Below, piece by piece: positions 22,501 to 33,945 of a stretch of 64,000 nucleotides of DNA. Within the stretch, counting starts at the first letter, position 1. Every line of letters begins with the position of its first letter. The notes under the pieces are model-generated. The model saw only the letters and a program-made list of their open reading frames with translations. It made no database searches and was not told where the DNA came from. Source of the DNA: Motacilla alba alba (lineage: Eukaryota > Chordata > Aves > Passeriformes > Motacillidae); contig NC_052027.1 in NCBI RefSeq assembly GCF_015832195.1, forward strand, positions 4,418,649-4,482,648, given 5' to 3'. The position numbers were made by a program, and so were the translations under genes.

Positions 22501-25500
22501 ATTGGTTCTGAAAAGTTATGATCTTAACTCTCCACTCCTGTCAAACACAATTTTATTCCTTTTTACTGCCAGCAATATGAATGAATTCCTGCTTCCACAG
22601 CCAACATCAGGACTAGCCGGAACTGGAATTTGCATTGATGAGGCAGTATTTTATTTAACTAATGTAATAACCTACAAAAATCTATAGTTGGAGTGACAAC
22701 AATTTTATTATCCCAAGTAAAGAGCTGCCCATTCATTTTCTCCTCTGTGATTTAAGACACTAACCTCTAGACCTCCCTGCTCATAAACAAACAGGTCTTG
22801 CGGACCTTCTGAGGTTCACAAAAGAGGTCAAATGAAATAATAAAGACCTGGTACGCTACAGGATGTACTAACCATTAAGCAGCAGATTAAAGATTGAAAG
22901 TTTTTGAAAGCTAGACAGCCAAGTATGAAATCTAACCCACCCCATGGACATTTCAACATAAAATGGTAGTAGAAGTGAGAAAAGTAGACTTTTTTTCCTT
23001 CTGAAGCTATATTTTTCTAACACAGAAGACAGAAAAGTGTAATCAGTCATGGTCAAAACCCTGCCAGTGAGTATTACTTATTTAGCCTCATATTCCAGGT
23101 GACTCACAACTTGTCTACCTGCCAACATCTGAAAATAATAAGTTATAGTAAAGTTATTAACTAAAACTATGTGAACTTTGAAGTAGCTAAACCTAAATTA
23201 AATATAAACATACAAAACAGCCTGGGGCTAATTAATCTAATTTGGTCTCAGCCACCTCACTCCATTTTTGTTTGTTTGCAGTTGTTTTCCCCCCTTCCTC
23301 CTCCTATGTGGTCTGCAGAGAGGGATGATCTCAAGGCTGGTCAGGGGCAGAGATTGCATCTTTCCGCTCCTCCGATCAGAAAAGTGCGGTCACTTTTCCA
23401 AGAAGCCACTCTCGACAAAGAGCTGGTTTGCAACAAGCTGATCTCCCTGGATGTGCTGGGAAGGAGGGGAGCTGTGCTGAGGCAGATGTGTGCCAGCTGA
23501 GAGCCCAGCTCCGGGAAGCCTCGTGCCCACGCACCATGTGTGGCTGGAAGGGGAAGCCCATCCTCCTCCTCCTCGCTGTCAGGTATAAATTGCGCACTGG
23601 AGGCTTTGATGACAACATGGTGCTCCCTCCAGGAGCTTCCTCTGGAAGCTGAGCCTGAAAGCAGCACCAAGGGAATCACCTCTCCCTTGTTTTTTAGATT
23701 TTTTTTGGACACACTGAGCTCTTTTACCACTGATGAGGTTCCTCTGCCATCCTAGGCAGGCGGACAACGTGCCTGAAGATTACGCAATGCTCAATGTTTA
23801 GAGAGGTTATGCTGGCCTGGCCATTTTTAGTATTTTAGAGGTTTTAAACTGAAAAAGTGGAGGGGAAAAAAAACCATGCTAAAAATAAGCTCTTGATTAG
23901 GTGTGGGAAAAGTGAAGATTCGAGGAAATCTCAGGGCTGCAGCCCCAGCACGAGGTAACAATAGACTCGAAACACAAAAAAGTGTCAGTGCAGTTCGCTT
24001 GTAAAAAGAGGAAAATGCACAATAGCACAACAGTGAGTTCACCTATTATATAATTGGAGGTTGTGTGTACATGTGCAGACAAGACGACAGAATAAAAAGC
24101 CTCCTCTAGGAAATCCAAAACTTGGCAGCTTTGGCCAGGTAGAGTATGAGGCGGGTAGTGTCTAACAACAAAAAGAAACAGTCTGTAACTAAGGTTTGAA
24201 TCAAGCTACAGCTCTCCTTGCTAAACAGCAGCCAGATTTGCTGCTGCAAAACCCATAGAAACAAAGAGAGAATAAGTCTGGCACGAGAAATAAGGCACAG
24301 AGAAAGGCAGAAAAGGAGACGCGGCGTTAAATAGACCAAGGCTGAGTTGTGCATCTGATTTCATACAAGGATAATTTGGAGGGCTATGCATAAAGCCAGA
24401 GGATTTCATTCATACAGAGTTTCCACACGGTCTGAAGTGCATTTCTCAGGGGGCCAAAGGAAACCCAACCTGCCTGACAGGAGGGAAGTGAAGCAGCTGC
24501 TGTGCCCTCAGCCCCACCAATGCTTTGCTTTGGCATCTGGGTTGGCTCCCCAAAACTCTCCTCTTTCCCATCCCAGACTGTCCACCCTGCCTCAGGGGGC
24601 TGGTGGGATCTCCAGGCTTCACAGATTTTGTTAACAGTACAGCAATCCTTGATTTGGGCTTGTTTACAGGGATTTTCCTGTCCCTTAGAGCCTAACTATA
24701 TCTAACACTCTGGCTAAGGTACATGAATTTACACAGAAGAAACAGTGATTCTGGTGCTCCTACTGTAACAGGATGAAATGTTTCAATCAAAGTATGCCAT
24801 ACTTGATATTTTCCAGGGGAGATGGCTCTACAAAGAGATCATTGACCATTTTGGTAGTAAAGATCTCTACAATCTTCTCTTACAATCACCTGTCAGGTCA
24901 TTTCTACCCCAAAGGTGTCACAGATCTTTTCCCACTTACCCATATTAAAAAAGCCAGAAATACTTTCCTTAACACTAATTTAGTGTATTAATAATCCTCT
25001 CCTTGTTACTCCTTACTCATACGGCCACTTCTCCCAGAGTTCTCCTGCTCATTTCCAACTCAATTGCCATTATCCACAAATATGCATTATGGCCATAATA
25101 AAACTACAACCAAATCCATCATTTAACTCATTTCCATATCCACCACATCAGTCACAGCTCTCCAAGTGTTTCATCTTTCTAGACTTCTTACATTGAACAA
25201 AAGAAAAACATACTAAAATGCACTAACAGCAATAAAGATGCTTTGGCGTTATTTTTTGTTTGGCACATTTCCTTCTGCTCTCTGATCTGCAGGAGTTCCC
25301 AAGTCATCCAATAACTGATTGTGTCACTGGGATTTCAGTCCTGATTCTGCAACAAAGTTGATGGGGAACTTCTCACTACCCCATCACCTTGCTGCATATT
25401 CAGGCTGTATTTTGAGATGTTGCAAGATCATTTTGATGTTCCTTTTGATCAAATAGAGTATTAAACCTCAGATTATTAATGTATAGAGACAAATGCATCT

Positions 25501-28201
25501 CTCTTTCTTATTAATATCAAGATTAAAAGGTACTTGAAAGCTAATAACTTATTTCCACTTTAAAACTTATAATAATACAGTAAATACCTTACAAATGATG
25601 ATGTATGTGCTCATAATTGACTCATTAGGTATTTGCCCAAACAACAGACACAGGACCATTAGCAAGAAGCTTGAAGTATTCCATGTTTTGTGGAATGTGG
25701 GCTGCATTTCAGCAGATAAATGATTCCTCCTTTCCCCTGTTTGGGACTCAAATTCTTGGTGCACCTGTGGACCTACAAGAGGAGGGTTTGGGGATTTTTG
25801 CCGTTTGTTTTTCCACCAAACTAGATGACAGAGATAGAGAAAAGCACACTGAACAAATTCCAGAACAGCTGTTCCTACCTAGGATTCTTTTCTTTTAACC
25901 CCCCTCACCAACTGCATAGGAAAGTCAATGCATTATTTTGAGACTTTTATTTTAGCAGAAGGCTTTGTCGCCACCAGTGCTCAGACAGACCCCTGGGAGC
26001 ATGCAGGGAAGGTTGCAAAGAAGGTAGATTCAAAACAATATGACAAACAAGCTCAGACCAAATCCCAGGCAGGAATTTTCTACGAGCTTTTTTCACCACC
26101 AGCGCGAAATCAGCCACTTCTGAAGTTTGACCACTCTGACAATGTGGTCAAAAAGATGCAGTTTAGACCCATTCTGAATGTTTACCATTTCAGGCCAGCT
26201 CTTACAGTTATGTAAATACTTTACTTGTACGAGCAGTGCCACCAAGGACTATTTGCATGCATCAAGGTATCACAGGTAGCATTGTTTGCAGAATTCCTTA
26301 TGACCCCAAAGTGCACGAATGTATCAAAGGACATTGGCAGAGCCCAGGCAAGCAGACAGGCCCCTAATTTATTTAACTTTTATAAATATGACTAGTCATG
26401 TATTCTCATTTCTAATTGCCTAAATACATTTGTAAATCTATCCATTAATACCTGAAGTTTAAGCTTCGGGGGCATTCTCTCAAGAACAACTTCCTTTAGA
26501 TCTCTCTGCAAAGATACCACTGTTTTCAGGAGAGTTAATAAAGTCCTAGCAAATGCAGAATATAATTCCATACCAGTGAGGGGTACAAGTCTGTTCATTC
26601 CTATTCATGAACTGTGTATTATTTATACAATGTTTGTGGGCTCAGCAAAGCAGAGGATATTTTTTAAATAAATGTTTATGTTCAAATAACTTTGCTAGTC
26701 TTATCTAATCTACCTTCAACATCTTAAGCACTGTAGGTGATTTTAAAAGTTTGCAAAATATCTCTCATCTGCTTTTACACTTTGGGTTTGGCAAAAACCA
26801 GATGTCTGAATATTTAGCAATTCTGACACACAAAAATTATCATGATGCCATCAAGTATCTTAAATCTTTTGCAAAAGAGTGTTAGCAATTTATCAGTGGG
26901 AGGATTTTCCTCTCCCTTTCTTCCTACTCAATGCCTGACTCATTCAGCTCTTTACTGATTGAGCAGGCTTGTCCACTCCAGCACTGCAGGCGAGAATTGG
27001 GCTCTTCATTTCCCACAGGGAGAGAGGGGCACTACAGCCTTGCCCTTGGAAATGTTCACTCAAAGTCTCCACAGACCACTAAGGGGTAAAGTCCTTAATA
27101 TCTGCAAAGATCTAGGCCTGCTCAGCCTCCTCATGACCACAGAGAAATGGCACAGCACTCTGGGGTTTGATTTTTCAGCTGCACCCTCACCACTGAAGCA
27201 TCCTTTCTCTCCTGAATCAAGTTACTAGTCACTCTCCTATGAAGAAAATCCATTTCTAATCCTTTACTGGTTTGTGTTGGTTGGAGCAAAATCTTCTGTC
27301 CCACTTAGAAAATGGTGTTGAAAACTTCAGAAATGTAACACAGGATAATTTTACTAAGTTTTATCCAAGTTCATGTTTTTTTCTTTAATCCTGTTAAGTT
27401 TTGGGCCCCTCTAATCCCTGCTAGTGGCATTCAGCTCTACAGGCCTGTGACACATTGCTCACACGTGCACACTCAGAACACTTTGGCAAAACTTTTGGGG
27501 AAACTTTCAGCCTGCAGACAGGAAATGTGCTCCAGTTCTGAGCTTCTACCAGTTTAGTAAGGGCTGGTGGGTAAAATGCAACGTCACTATCACTCTACAG
27601 GCACACTTTGGGTGTCACTGAGAGCCTGATGGATCACAGAATATTCCCCAGTGACACAATGGCCTAAGTTTGGTCTGCATGACCATTGCATGGCTGTGAC
27701 ATCAAGCACGTGGTTGTGAAACACACACCAACAATCAGGCACTGTTAGTCTTGATTTCTTTAAACTAAATATCTACAAATTTTTATCCTTTAATGTTTGA
27801 ATAGAGTGACCCAGTTACAAAATCGAGTGTAGGCTGGCAAGAGGAGTAGGTGGAAGGGGAAGAGCTTGATCTTGTTTGTAAGGGAGGTTACAAGTATTTG
27901 GGTGTCAATTCATATGAGAAGTTTCACTTGACATTATCTGATGTGGTCAAAATACTCAACCCTACCAGTTGGGGTTTATAATAGCAGTGCCCACTCAACC
28001 TTAGCTCCAACAGCCACAATTGTTGCAATATAATACACCCTCACTGGACCTATTCAAGCTGCATTTTGATGATTTGGCTTACTGTTAACATGCAATCCCT
28101 GGCAACTCCCAGGCATCAGGACTGTCCTGATTGTTAAAATGCTCTGTCTGAACATGGCTCAGACTTGCTCGCCTCATGAGCGCTGTCTTTAGGGCTACTT
28201 G
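19558..28201. other. non-coding unique sequence, long stretch
   Basis: Nearly 9 kb without a supported gene or recognised repeat. Open frames of note are 19558-19977 (plus, 139 codons), 21887-22459 (plus, 190 codons) and 23341-23730 (minus, 129 codons). None shows a family motif, signal peptide or credible splice boundaries, and they overlap competing frames on the other strand. 23340-23560 is GC-richer with a handful of CpGs. A compact minus-strand frame at 26392-26598 (68 codons) has a helix-like composition but no recognised family. Confidence 0.5.
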
Positions 28202-28231
28202 AAAAAAAAAAAAAAAAAAAGGCCTTTTTTT
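28202..28231. repeat. A19 tract joined to GGCC and T7
   Basis: Nineteen A residues are followed by GGCC and seven T residues, so the inner 18 bases (28214-28231) form a perfect palindrome centred on GGCC. No SINE or gene copy precedes the A tract. It is a simple homopolymer with palindromic edge. On the minus strand it creates the poly-Phe stretch of a 190-codon frame, which argues against that frame being a gene. Confidence 0.85.
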
Positions 28232-28857
28232 GTTTAAAGTGACAGTACATAGGAAAATGAATATACAGCTTATATACTGCTGATACTGCAGTGATTGTAG
28301 TGTTCTTTTACTGAGTGCACCTTCCTTGCAGGATGGCTTTGCTGCACCTTCCAAGCCCCCAAACCCTGCATGGTTCTTCCCACTGCTGAGCAAAGGGTTC
28401 TGTGGCTCCATGCTCATGGTGCGTCGGGAGGGGGATGTGGAAGGAGAGGAACAGGCCTCTATGGTCTTTGGAAGCTGGCCAGGGCTGAGGCCACTGCATC
28501 TAAATTTAGGAGGGGTTTCACTTAATAGGGCTTGCAGCTGTGCATAGGTTGGGGTGTGAATTCCATCTCTCCCGACATACAAAACCAAAGCTTTATTAAA
28601 GAAGCAGTGACTTTGAGCTATTCTGAAGTACCCTATCATTTTCACTACCCTGTTCATCTGTTAAGGCATTTATATGACACATATAGGAAATAAAAGCCAT
28701 CAATAAACCCTGTGTTTTGAGTATACAGATGAAATGACCAATAATAGGGTTAATAACCAGGAACAATGCGAACAGAACCAATATTTTGTACCAATATAGT
28801 TTCTCACAAATTAATGCTCAAAAGTATAAATTCCCTAACCACTAGTGTCAGAGCTGG
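28232..28857. other. non-coding unique sequence
   Basis: No supported gene. The minus frame 28085-28657 crosses the A tract and has no domain. The stretch 28320-28500 is GC-richer than its surroundings, with no repeat I recognise. Confidence 0.5.
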
Positions 28858-28942
28858 AAATATTATTGCCTCTGTTTTATACGTAGGAAAACTTGGAGCA
28901 CAGAAAGGCTTTGTGAATACCCAGAGCCATTCACAGCCACAC
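28858..28942 (+). mobile_element. MIR-type SINE core, ancient remnant (third copy)
   Basis: The order 'tattattgcctctgtttta', 'cgtaggaaaacttggagc', 'acagaaaggctttgtgaata' and 'cccagagccattcacagcc' follows the MIR core (tattatccccattttaca, gatgaggaaactgaggc, acagagaggttaagtgact, tgcccaaggtcacacagc) without large gaps. It matches a longer stretch than the pair near 10.6 kb. Retained MIR cores in birds are old and often survive because of constraint or chance; no function is shown. A 154-codon plus frame (28766-29230) runs through it, so that frame is at least partly repeat DNA. Confidence 0.62.
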
Positions 28943-30271
28943 CATATCCTTACTTTTAGATCACTGTGCATAAAGTGCAATGCCAGGGTAATATTTTGGT
29001 GCTTTGTATTTGAGCACGGCTCAATTCAGTGGGACCCCAAGCACGACCTGATGCTCTCCAAATCTTCCACTAAGCATCCCAGGCAGGAAGAGTTCAAGAC
29101 CACAACTTTGTCCTACTCTGATCTAGCCGAAAATCAGTGCAGGGGTAAAATCAATCAGTTTCCTAAGCCTTCCCTAAAGGATAACTCAGGAGAAGAGGAC
29201 TTGCCCAAGTGCAAAGTCTTTATTTTATAGTATATGTACTGAAATTATCTTTTATTTTTAAATAATTCTATGATTCTATAGATTTTCTGTTTAAAGAAGG
29301 CTTCAAAAATATTTTTTTTTCCTTTTCTCCATCAGTTGATTTTAACTCTGCATTTGTGCAAGCCCACAGTTAAAAGTAAGAACTTGTGCTGTAATTTTAA
29401 TTGAGATTTTTCTCTAAATTTATATATATGGGCCCAGTCTTGCAAAACATTTCCTCGTAACAATTCTCAGACATGACCTTTTCTGCTAAGCCACCGAAAC
29501 ACAGCCATGCATTGTGGTGCTCAGCACCCTGTGTCCTGTTTCTGCAGCATCCTTTTTCTTGGTCTGGACGAACGTGCTCATTTATGATGCTGCCACGGAG
29601 AACATTGCTCTAACGCAAAACTTAATCACTTCTCTCTTTGTGGCTGTCTTCTGATTGCCCCATCTCTTCCAAACTAAAAATAAGTTCTTTGTATTCACTA
29701 AAGCCCGTTACAGCTTCAGCTTCTCTTTCCCATTGTCTCCAGTTTGCCATTAAAATGTACTGAGTGCTCTTAGTTACACCATGACGCAGCCTCCTTTGCT
29801 CTAGTTAAATTTTCCAGCGTGCACATTTCTGCTTTCCCCCGGTCTATCCCCACAGGGAGAGAAGCTCCTCATAAATACCTAAAGAGCAACCTCCTCCACT
29901 GGCTTATTTGTTATTCCTCCTCACCAGCTCGGCAGGGACAACAGGCCCAAATGAAATCTTTTTTCTCCTCCTGTGTTTGTGGTCTAATAATGGCCGTATG
30001 TTTGACCATGACTCATTGGATACCTATGTATTCTCCCTGGCAACGAGCAGAATTGCTCCGTTTTTGAGACCAGACTAGATTGGGTTTACCAAGGACAACA
30101 CAGAAACAGACCAGACTTTATCCTTCTTAAAATATTTCGCCGCTCTAACTAAAAACAAGAATTGTAAGCACTCTCAGACAAAGACCATCATTCTGTTTGG
30201 CATTTCATAACACCAAGCACAGTAGAGGCCTGGTCCTTGCTTAGGACTCTCAGAAAGAGTTTAGTGATAGG
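28943..30271. other. non-coding unique sequence
   Basis: No supported gene. At 29264-29281 the words 'attctatg' and 'attctata' stand in tandem. This is the form of a CR1 tail repeat, but no CR1 sequence precedes it. T-rich tracts occur near 29310. The remainder looks single-copy. Confidence 0.55.
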
Positions 30272-30354
30272 AATAAAATAAAATAAAATAAAATAAAATA
30301 AAATAAAATAAAATAAAATAAAATAAAATAAAATAAAATAAAATAAAATAAAAT
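30272..30354. repeat. (AAAAT)n pentanucleotide microsatellite, about 16-17 units
   Basis: Eighty-three bases of uninterrupted pentanucleotide repeat (AATAA phase) with no visible substitution. Perfect arrays of this length are usually young and highly length-variable. The minus-strand frame 30188-30418 owes its repeating FILFY pattern to this array and is not a gene. No retroposon body precedes it. Confidence 0.96.
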
Positions 30355-32765
30355 CTTTTTGAGTGGTGCCTGTATAATAAATGCCTGTCTTTATATGTAC
30401 AACTGGAGTCACAGCCACATGCCCCCATATCTAGTTGTTACACAAGCACACAACATTGCAAAGCCACATACACACAGTGATCACCATTAAAACCTTTTCA
30501 ATTTTCCACTTGCAGAGATGGTTCTGTACAGAAATGGAGTTGATGCAAAATAAAGCTATAGTTATTCAAAACCCACCTCTTACAATAGCACCCAACTTAA
30601 GTTGTTCAAATTATCTTTCTGTAACTGATTTTTTTTCTCCAATTGGCTAAAATACCTATTGTAATACTTAGCTGTGAACAAAGTGCAGAAATGAAGGGCT
30701 TTGAATTGTTTCAAATTAATGGCTATAAAGTATGACTTAAATGCTTTTATTCAAAACTAATTATTTGAGAGCAGGTATTCTTATACTTCTTTAACAGCAG
30801 GATGCAACATTTTTAGCATTATGAAAAAGAAGCTTTTGCCATGTAAACTCATGGGGTGAAATCTCATCCTTGATCTTCAAAGTGTGACAAAGAGCTATTG
30901 ATTGGGAGCATATTGTCATTTAAATTACAATTAGGGATGGGTGAAAGGTGGTTATTCAACAATTCAAATCTTTTTAAAAAATGCTGTCAAGGGCAACTTA
31001 ACCTTAACCTAAACACACACTTTTAAAAACTTCTGAGAGTTTCAAGTGTTTCAGAGAGCAATATGATGTGTTTAAAGCAACAAATCTGTAGATTTTGAGA
31101 ATAACATATAGTGCATTTTATTAATGCTGTAATTAAAAAAGCCCTTGTGGAACACTTTCATTCCCTGTTACCATGAAACACACATTTGCTCCAAAACTGA
31201 GCGAGGGAGGTGGAAGGGGAGGTCTCTGCAATTTTTAATCAAATTGTATCGCTCAGTTCATCTTGCTAGAAGAGCTAATAATGTGATTTAAAATCCAGAT
31301 CCAATTTCTACTATAATCAATGCAAGTCCTGTTCTCAGAGGGATTTGGTTATGATCTCAAGAGCCAAGTGAAGAAGAGCCCTAGACGGGTCTCAGGAAAG
31401 CCAATGCAGCTTGCAGTTGCTTTGACCAACTGGCAACCTTCAATAGGCCACCACTTCCATCCTCCATCCCCTTTCTCCACTGAGACCCCAGGATCTCAGC
31501 CCGGGGTCCATATGGACTACAAGACCCTGCTCAGGCACCTGCAGTCATGGGAAATTTTAGTCCCTGCTGAACTGCCCATGGTCTATGGTGAAGCTTGAAA
31601 CTCAGTCGGGTTTTGCCCAGGGGACCAGCCAAGGCAGCAGCCTCCCCTCTAAACCACAAGCCCAGAGGTACAACCGGCCACTCAGCAATCTTTTGGGCCC
31701 TTGTTGGGATCCATGGTCTAGCTTCTGTCATGACACAAACGCACGCCACAGTGAGAGTACCCAGCAGTGTCACCTGGCGTGTGTTGGCAGGGCGGGCGGA
31801 GGGCTGTGCCAGCTTCTGATGGGCTTCTCTTCAATCTCATTAGTCAGTTTGAGTTCAAGCAGCTCTCTCTCCCCTTTCAGAGAGGATTATGCTGCCCTGC
31901 CAAGTTAGGAAGAGCATTCCTAGCCCTGCAGGACAAACAGCTTCCCAGACCTGTGTTTATTTTCTTGGATGGCATATGTAGCCCATTGTGTGATTAGGTA
32001 GCACAGCGGGGTTCAGAAAGTGGAATTTCCCAGAGTGCTCTGGGCTCTGGATGATCGCCAGCATCGGGATCAGGGAGGAATGTTTTCTTTCACTATACAC
32101 TGGTGAATGTGGCAGAGTTCGAAAGAGATTTTGACTTTCCCCTTTAGCACTTGGGAGGTGAAGACTCCTTTTTGCCACATATACAGTGGGAACTATTTCC
32201 TTGCCAATTTATTACATATTTAGGTCCTGCTCCAATATTGCAATGAAATCTGTGGAACCTGTTAGCTTCAAGTAAATTTACATCAGATTCCCCATGGGCT
32301 TTACTTCCCCTGGTGTGTCTGTGCTCTGATGGAAAGGGCAGAGCTCGGAAGTGTCTACCAGATTGCCTCAGCTCTCTGTGCTCCTTGGGCAGTGCAGGAT
32401 GTGTGGCACATCAGCAAGGACTGTAGCTAAGGTCAAGCTTCCCGTATTTTGAACTTGTTGGCACAGACTAGCTGCAAGAGGAGGAGGAATTATTTTGAAC
32501 AAAAAATCCCACTGATCTGTTTTGGGAGTGGTGATAATCAGAACATCCTATTTAACTTTTGACCACAGAGCAAGGGAGAAGAGCCAGCAAGGTTTTAGGA
32601 GGGAGAGCTTTTATATGTTTCTTTCTTGTGATCTGTTTTCACTCTGCTAAGTAATGAAAAGGAAATTTTGCTTAATATACAGTAATCACACATCTGAAGT
32701 TATTCAATTGTCCAAAGAATGGTAACTATAGTCCACATTTTTCAAAACAATTGTGACAAGTAGAA
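30355..32765. other. non-coding unique sequence
   Basis: About 2.4 kb without supported gene. 31320-31900 is GC-richer and carries several overlapping frames on both strands (longest 107 codons). Such overlap on both strands is typical of stop-poor GC-richer non-coding DNA. No repeats were recognised. Confidence 0.55.
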
Positions 32766-32966
32766 ACTTTTTACTGTGAGGATGGCGAGACACTTGTTCA
32801 GGCTGCCCAGAGAAGTTGTGACTACCCCACCCCTAGAAATGTCCAAGGCTGCATTGGAGGGAACTTGGAGCAACCTGGGATAATGGAAGGCGTCCTTGCC
32901 CACGGAAGAGGGGTGGAATGAGACGATCTTTAAGTCCCTTCCAACCCAAACTGTTCAATGGTTCCA
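32766..32966 (+). mobile_element. CR1 LINE, 5'-truncated 3' end
   Basis: The order 'actttttactgtgaggatgg', 'aggctgcccagagaagttgt', 'ccctagaaatgtccaaggct', 'cttggagcaacctgggata', 'atggaaggcgtccttgcc', 'ctttaagtcccttccaaccc' and a decayed 'gttcaatggttccac' tail is the avian CR1 3' end in plus orientation. It is slightly more diverged than the copy at 1426-1660, notably in the tail. Non-coding and inactive. Confidence 0.92.
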
Positions 32967-33790
32967 CACAGTAATATCAGCGCACACAATAAGAAGGCGT
33001 TGTATAAATCTTGTTCTAAAGTTTGTTAAAGTCTCTTTTAAACCCTGATATACTAAAATCTCTCACTAATACAGCCCTGCTTTATTTGGAATAGGGATAT
33101 GAGATTTGTGGGGCTTGCAGTGAGCCCCACTCAGCTTGCCTTGGGTGACAGAGGGTCAGAGGAAGCATTTGCTGCTATTTCTTCATTTCTCCAGTTGCAT
33201 TTTTACTGCATAAGCAGATGAAATGGACAACCTTACCTCCTTACTGATAGCAGCAACTCTGCACCTGCTAAGGGCACTGCCATCAGTAAAACCACTTTGT
33301 TTTGCTGTGCCCACTGCTCTCCTCTCCCACGTTGCTGTTTATTGACAGACTTCAGAATGTATTTAATAGAGAAAAGGCAGTAGGGCCTGGATCTCAGCTG
33401 GCTGGAGTCAAGTTTGTAAAGACAAGAAGTAGCTGCATCTCAGTCACCAGCTGGGATCAGTGGGGGGAGAAAAGAATCATGCACGCAAGTGGAGCATCCA
33501 TTTGTTAACCCAAAGAAATGAAATAAAACCAGTTTCTGAAACTTTTTGAACATGTGACAAAGACCAAAATAAGGAAAGCAGCAACTGGGTACAAAATTCG
33601 CCAGTCATTGATATATTGAAGTGCTAAAAGAATATTGTTTGTCACTGCAAATAGGCAATTTATATTATCATTGCTTTAGAGCTCCCAGAGCACACAATAT
33701 CCATTGTATAAGAAATTACTGACGACTTTTATCAAGGGTAACTCGTGTTTTGTTAACCCAACACTTTGCAAGGTAACACAAAAATTTAGA
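32967..33790. other. non-coding unique sequence
   Basis: No supported gene or repeat. Frames are below 70 codons and unremarkable. Confidence 0.55.
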
Positions 33791-33945
33791 AGCGGAAGAG
33801 TTTTTTTGATAAAAAGCGTGCACATAAAAATTCTGAGAGTTTGGCGAGGGAGCATCGAGCAGGGAGAGGGAACTGGGATGCGAGATGCGCCAGTGCCGCC
33901 TTGTGGAGGCTTCAAACTCCGGCCAGACCCTGTTTACTCGAGCTA
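33791..33945. promoter_or_regulatory. CpG-retaining patch with CTCF-like site
   Basis: About nine CpG dinucleotides survive in 155 bases, whereas the surroundings are strongly CpG-depleted. Read on the minus strand, 33892-33906 gives CCACAAGGCGGCACT, which agrees with the CTCF core CCASYAGRKGGCRSY at 13 of 15 positions. CTCF sites often stay unmethylated and keep CpGs. A regulatory role is inference. A promoter is less likely because the patch is short, not very GC-rich, and no gene is seen on either side. Open frames here overlap on both strands and are not convincing. Confidence 0.35.

Noticed and set aside
28085..28657. 190-codon minus-strand open frame as a gene
   Set aside because: It reads through a 19-base A tract, giving a poly-Phe run, and has no recognised domain. 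It is a low-complexity artefact.
28766..29230. 154-codon plus-strand frame as a gene
   Set aside because: It overlaps a MIR-type SINE core and has no recognisable protein features.
29258..29285. CR1 tail made of ATTCTATG-type words
   Set aside because: Two 8-base words match a CR1 tail, but none of the preceding CR1 blocks is present, so chance is as likely.
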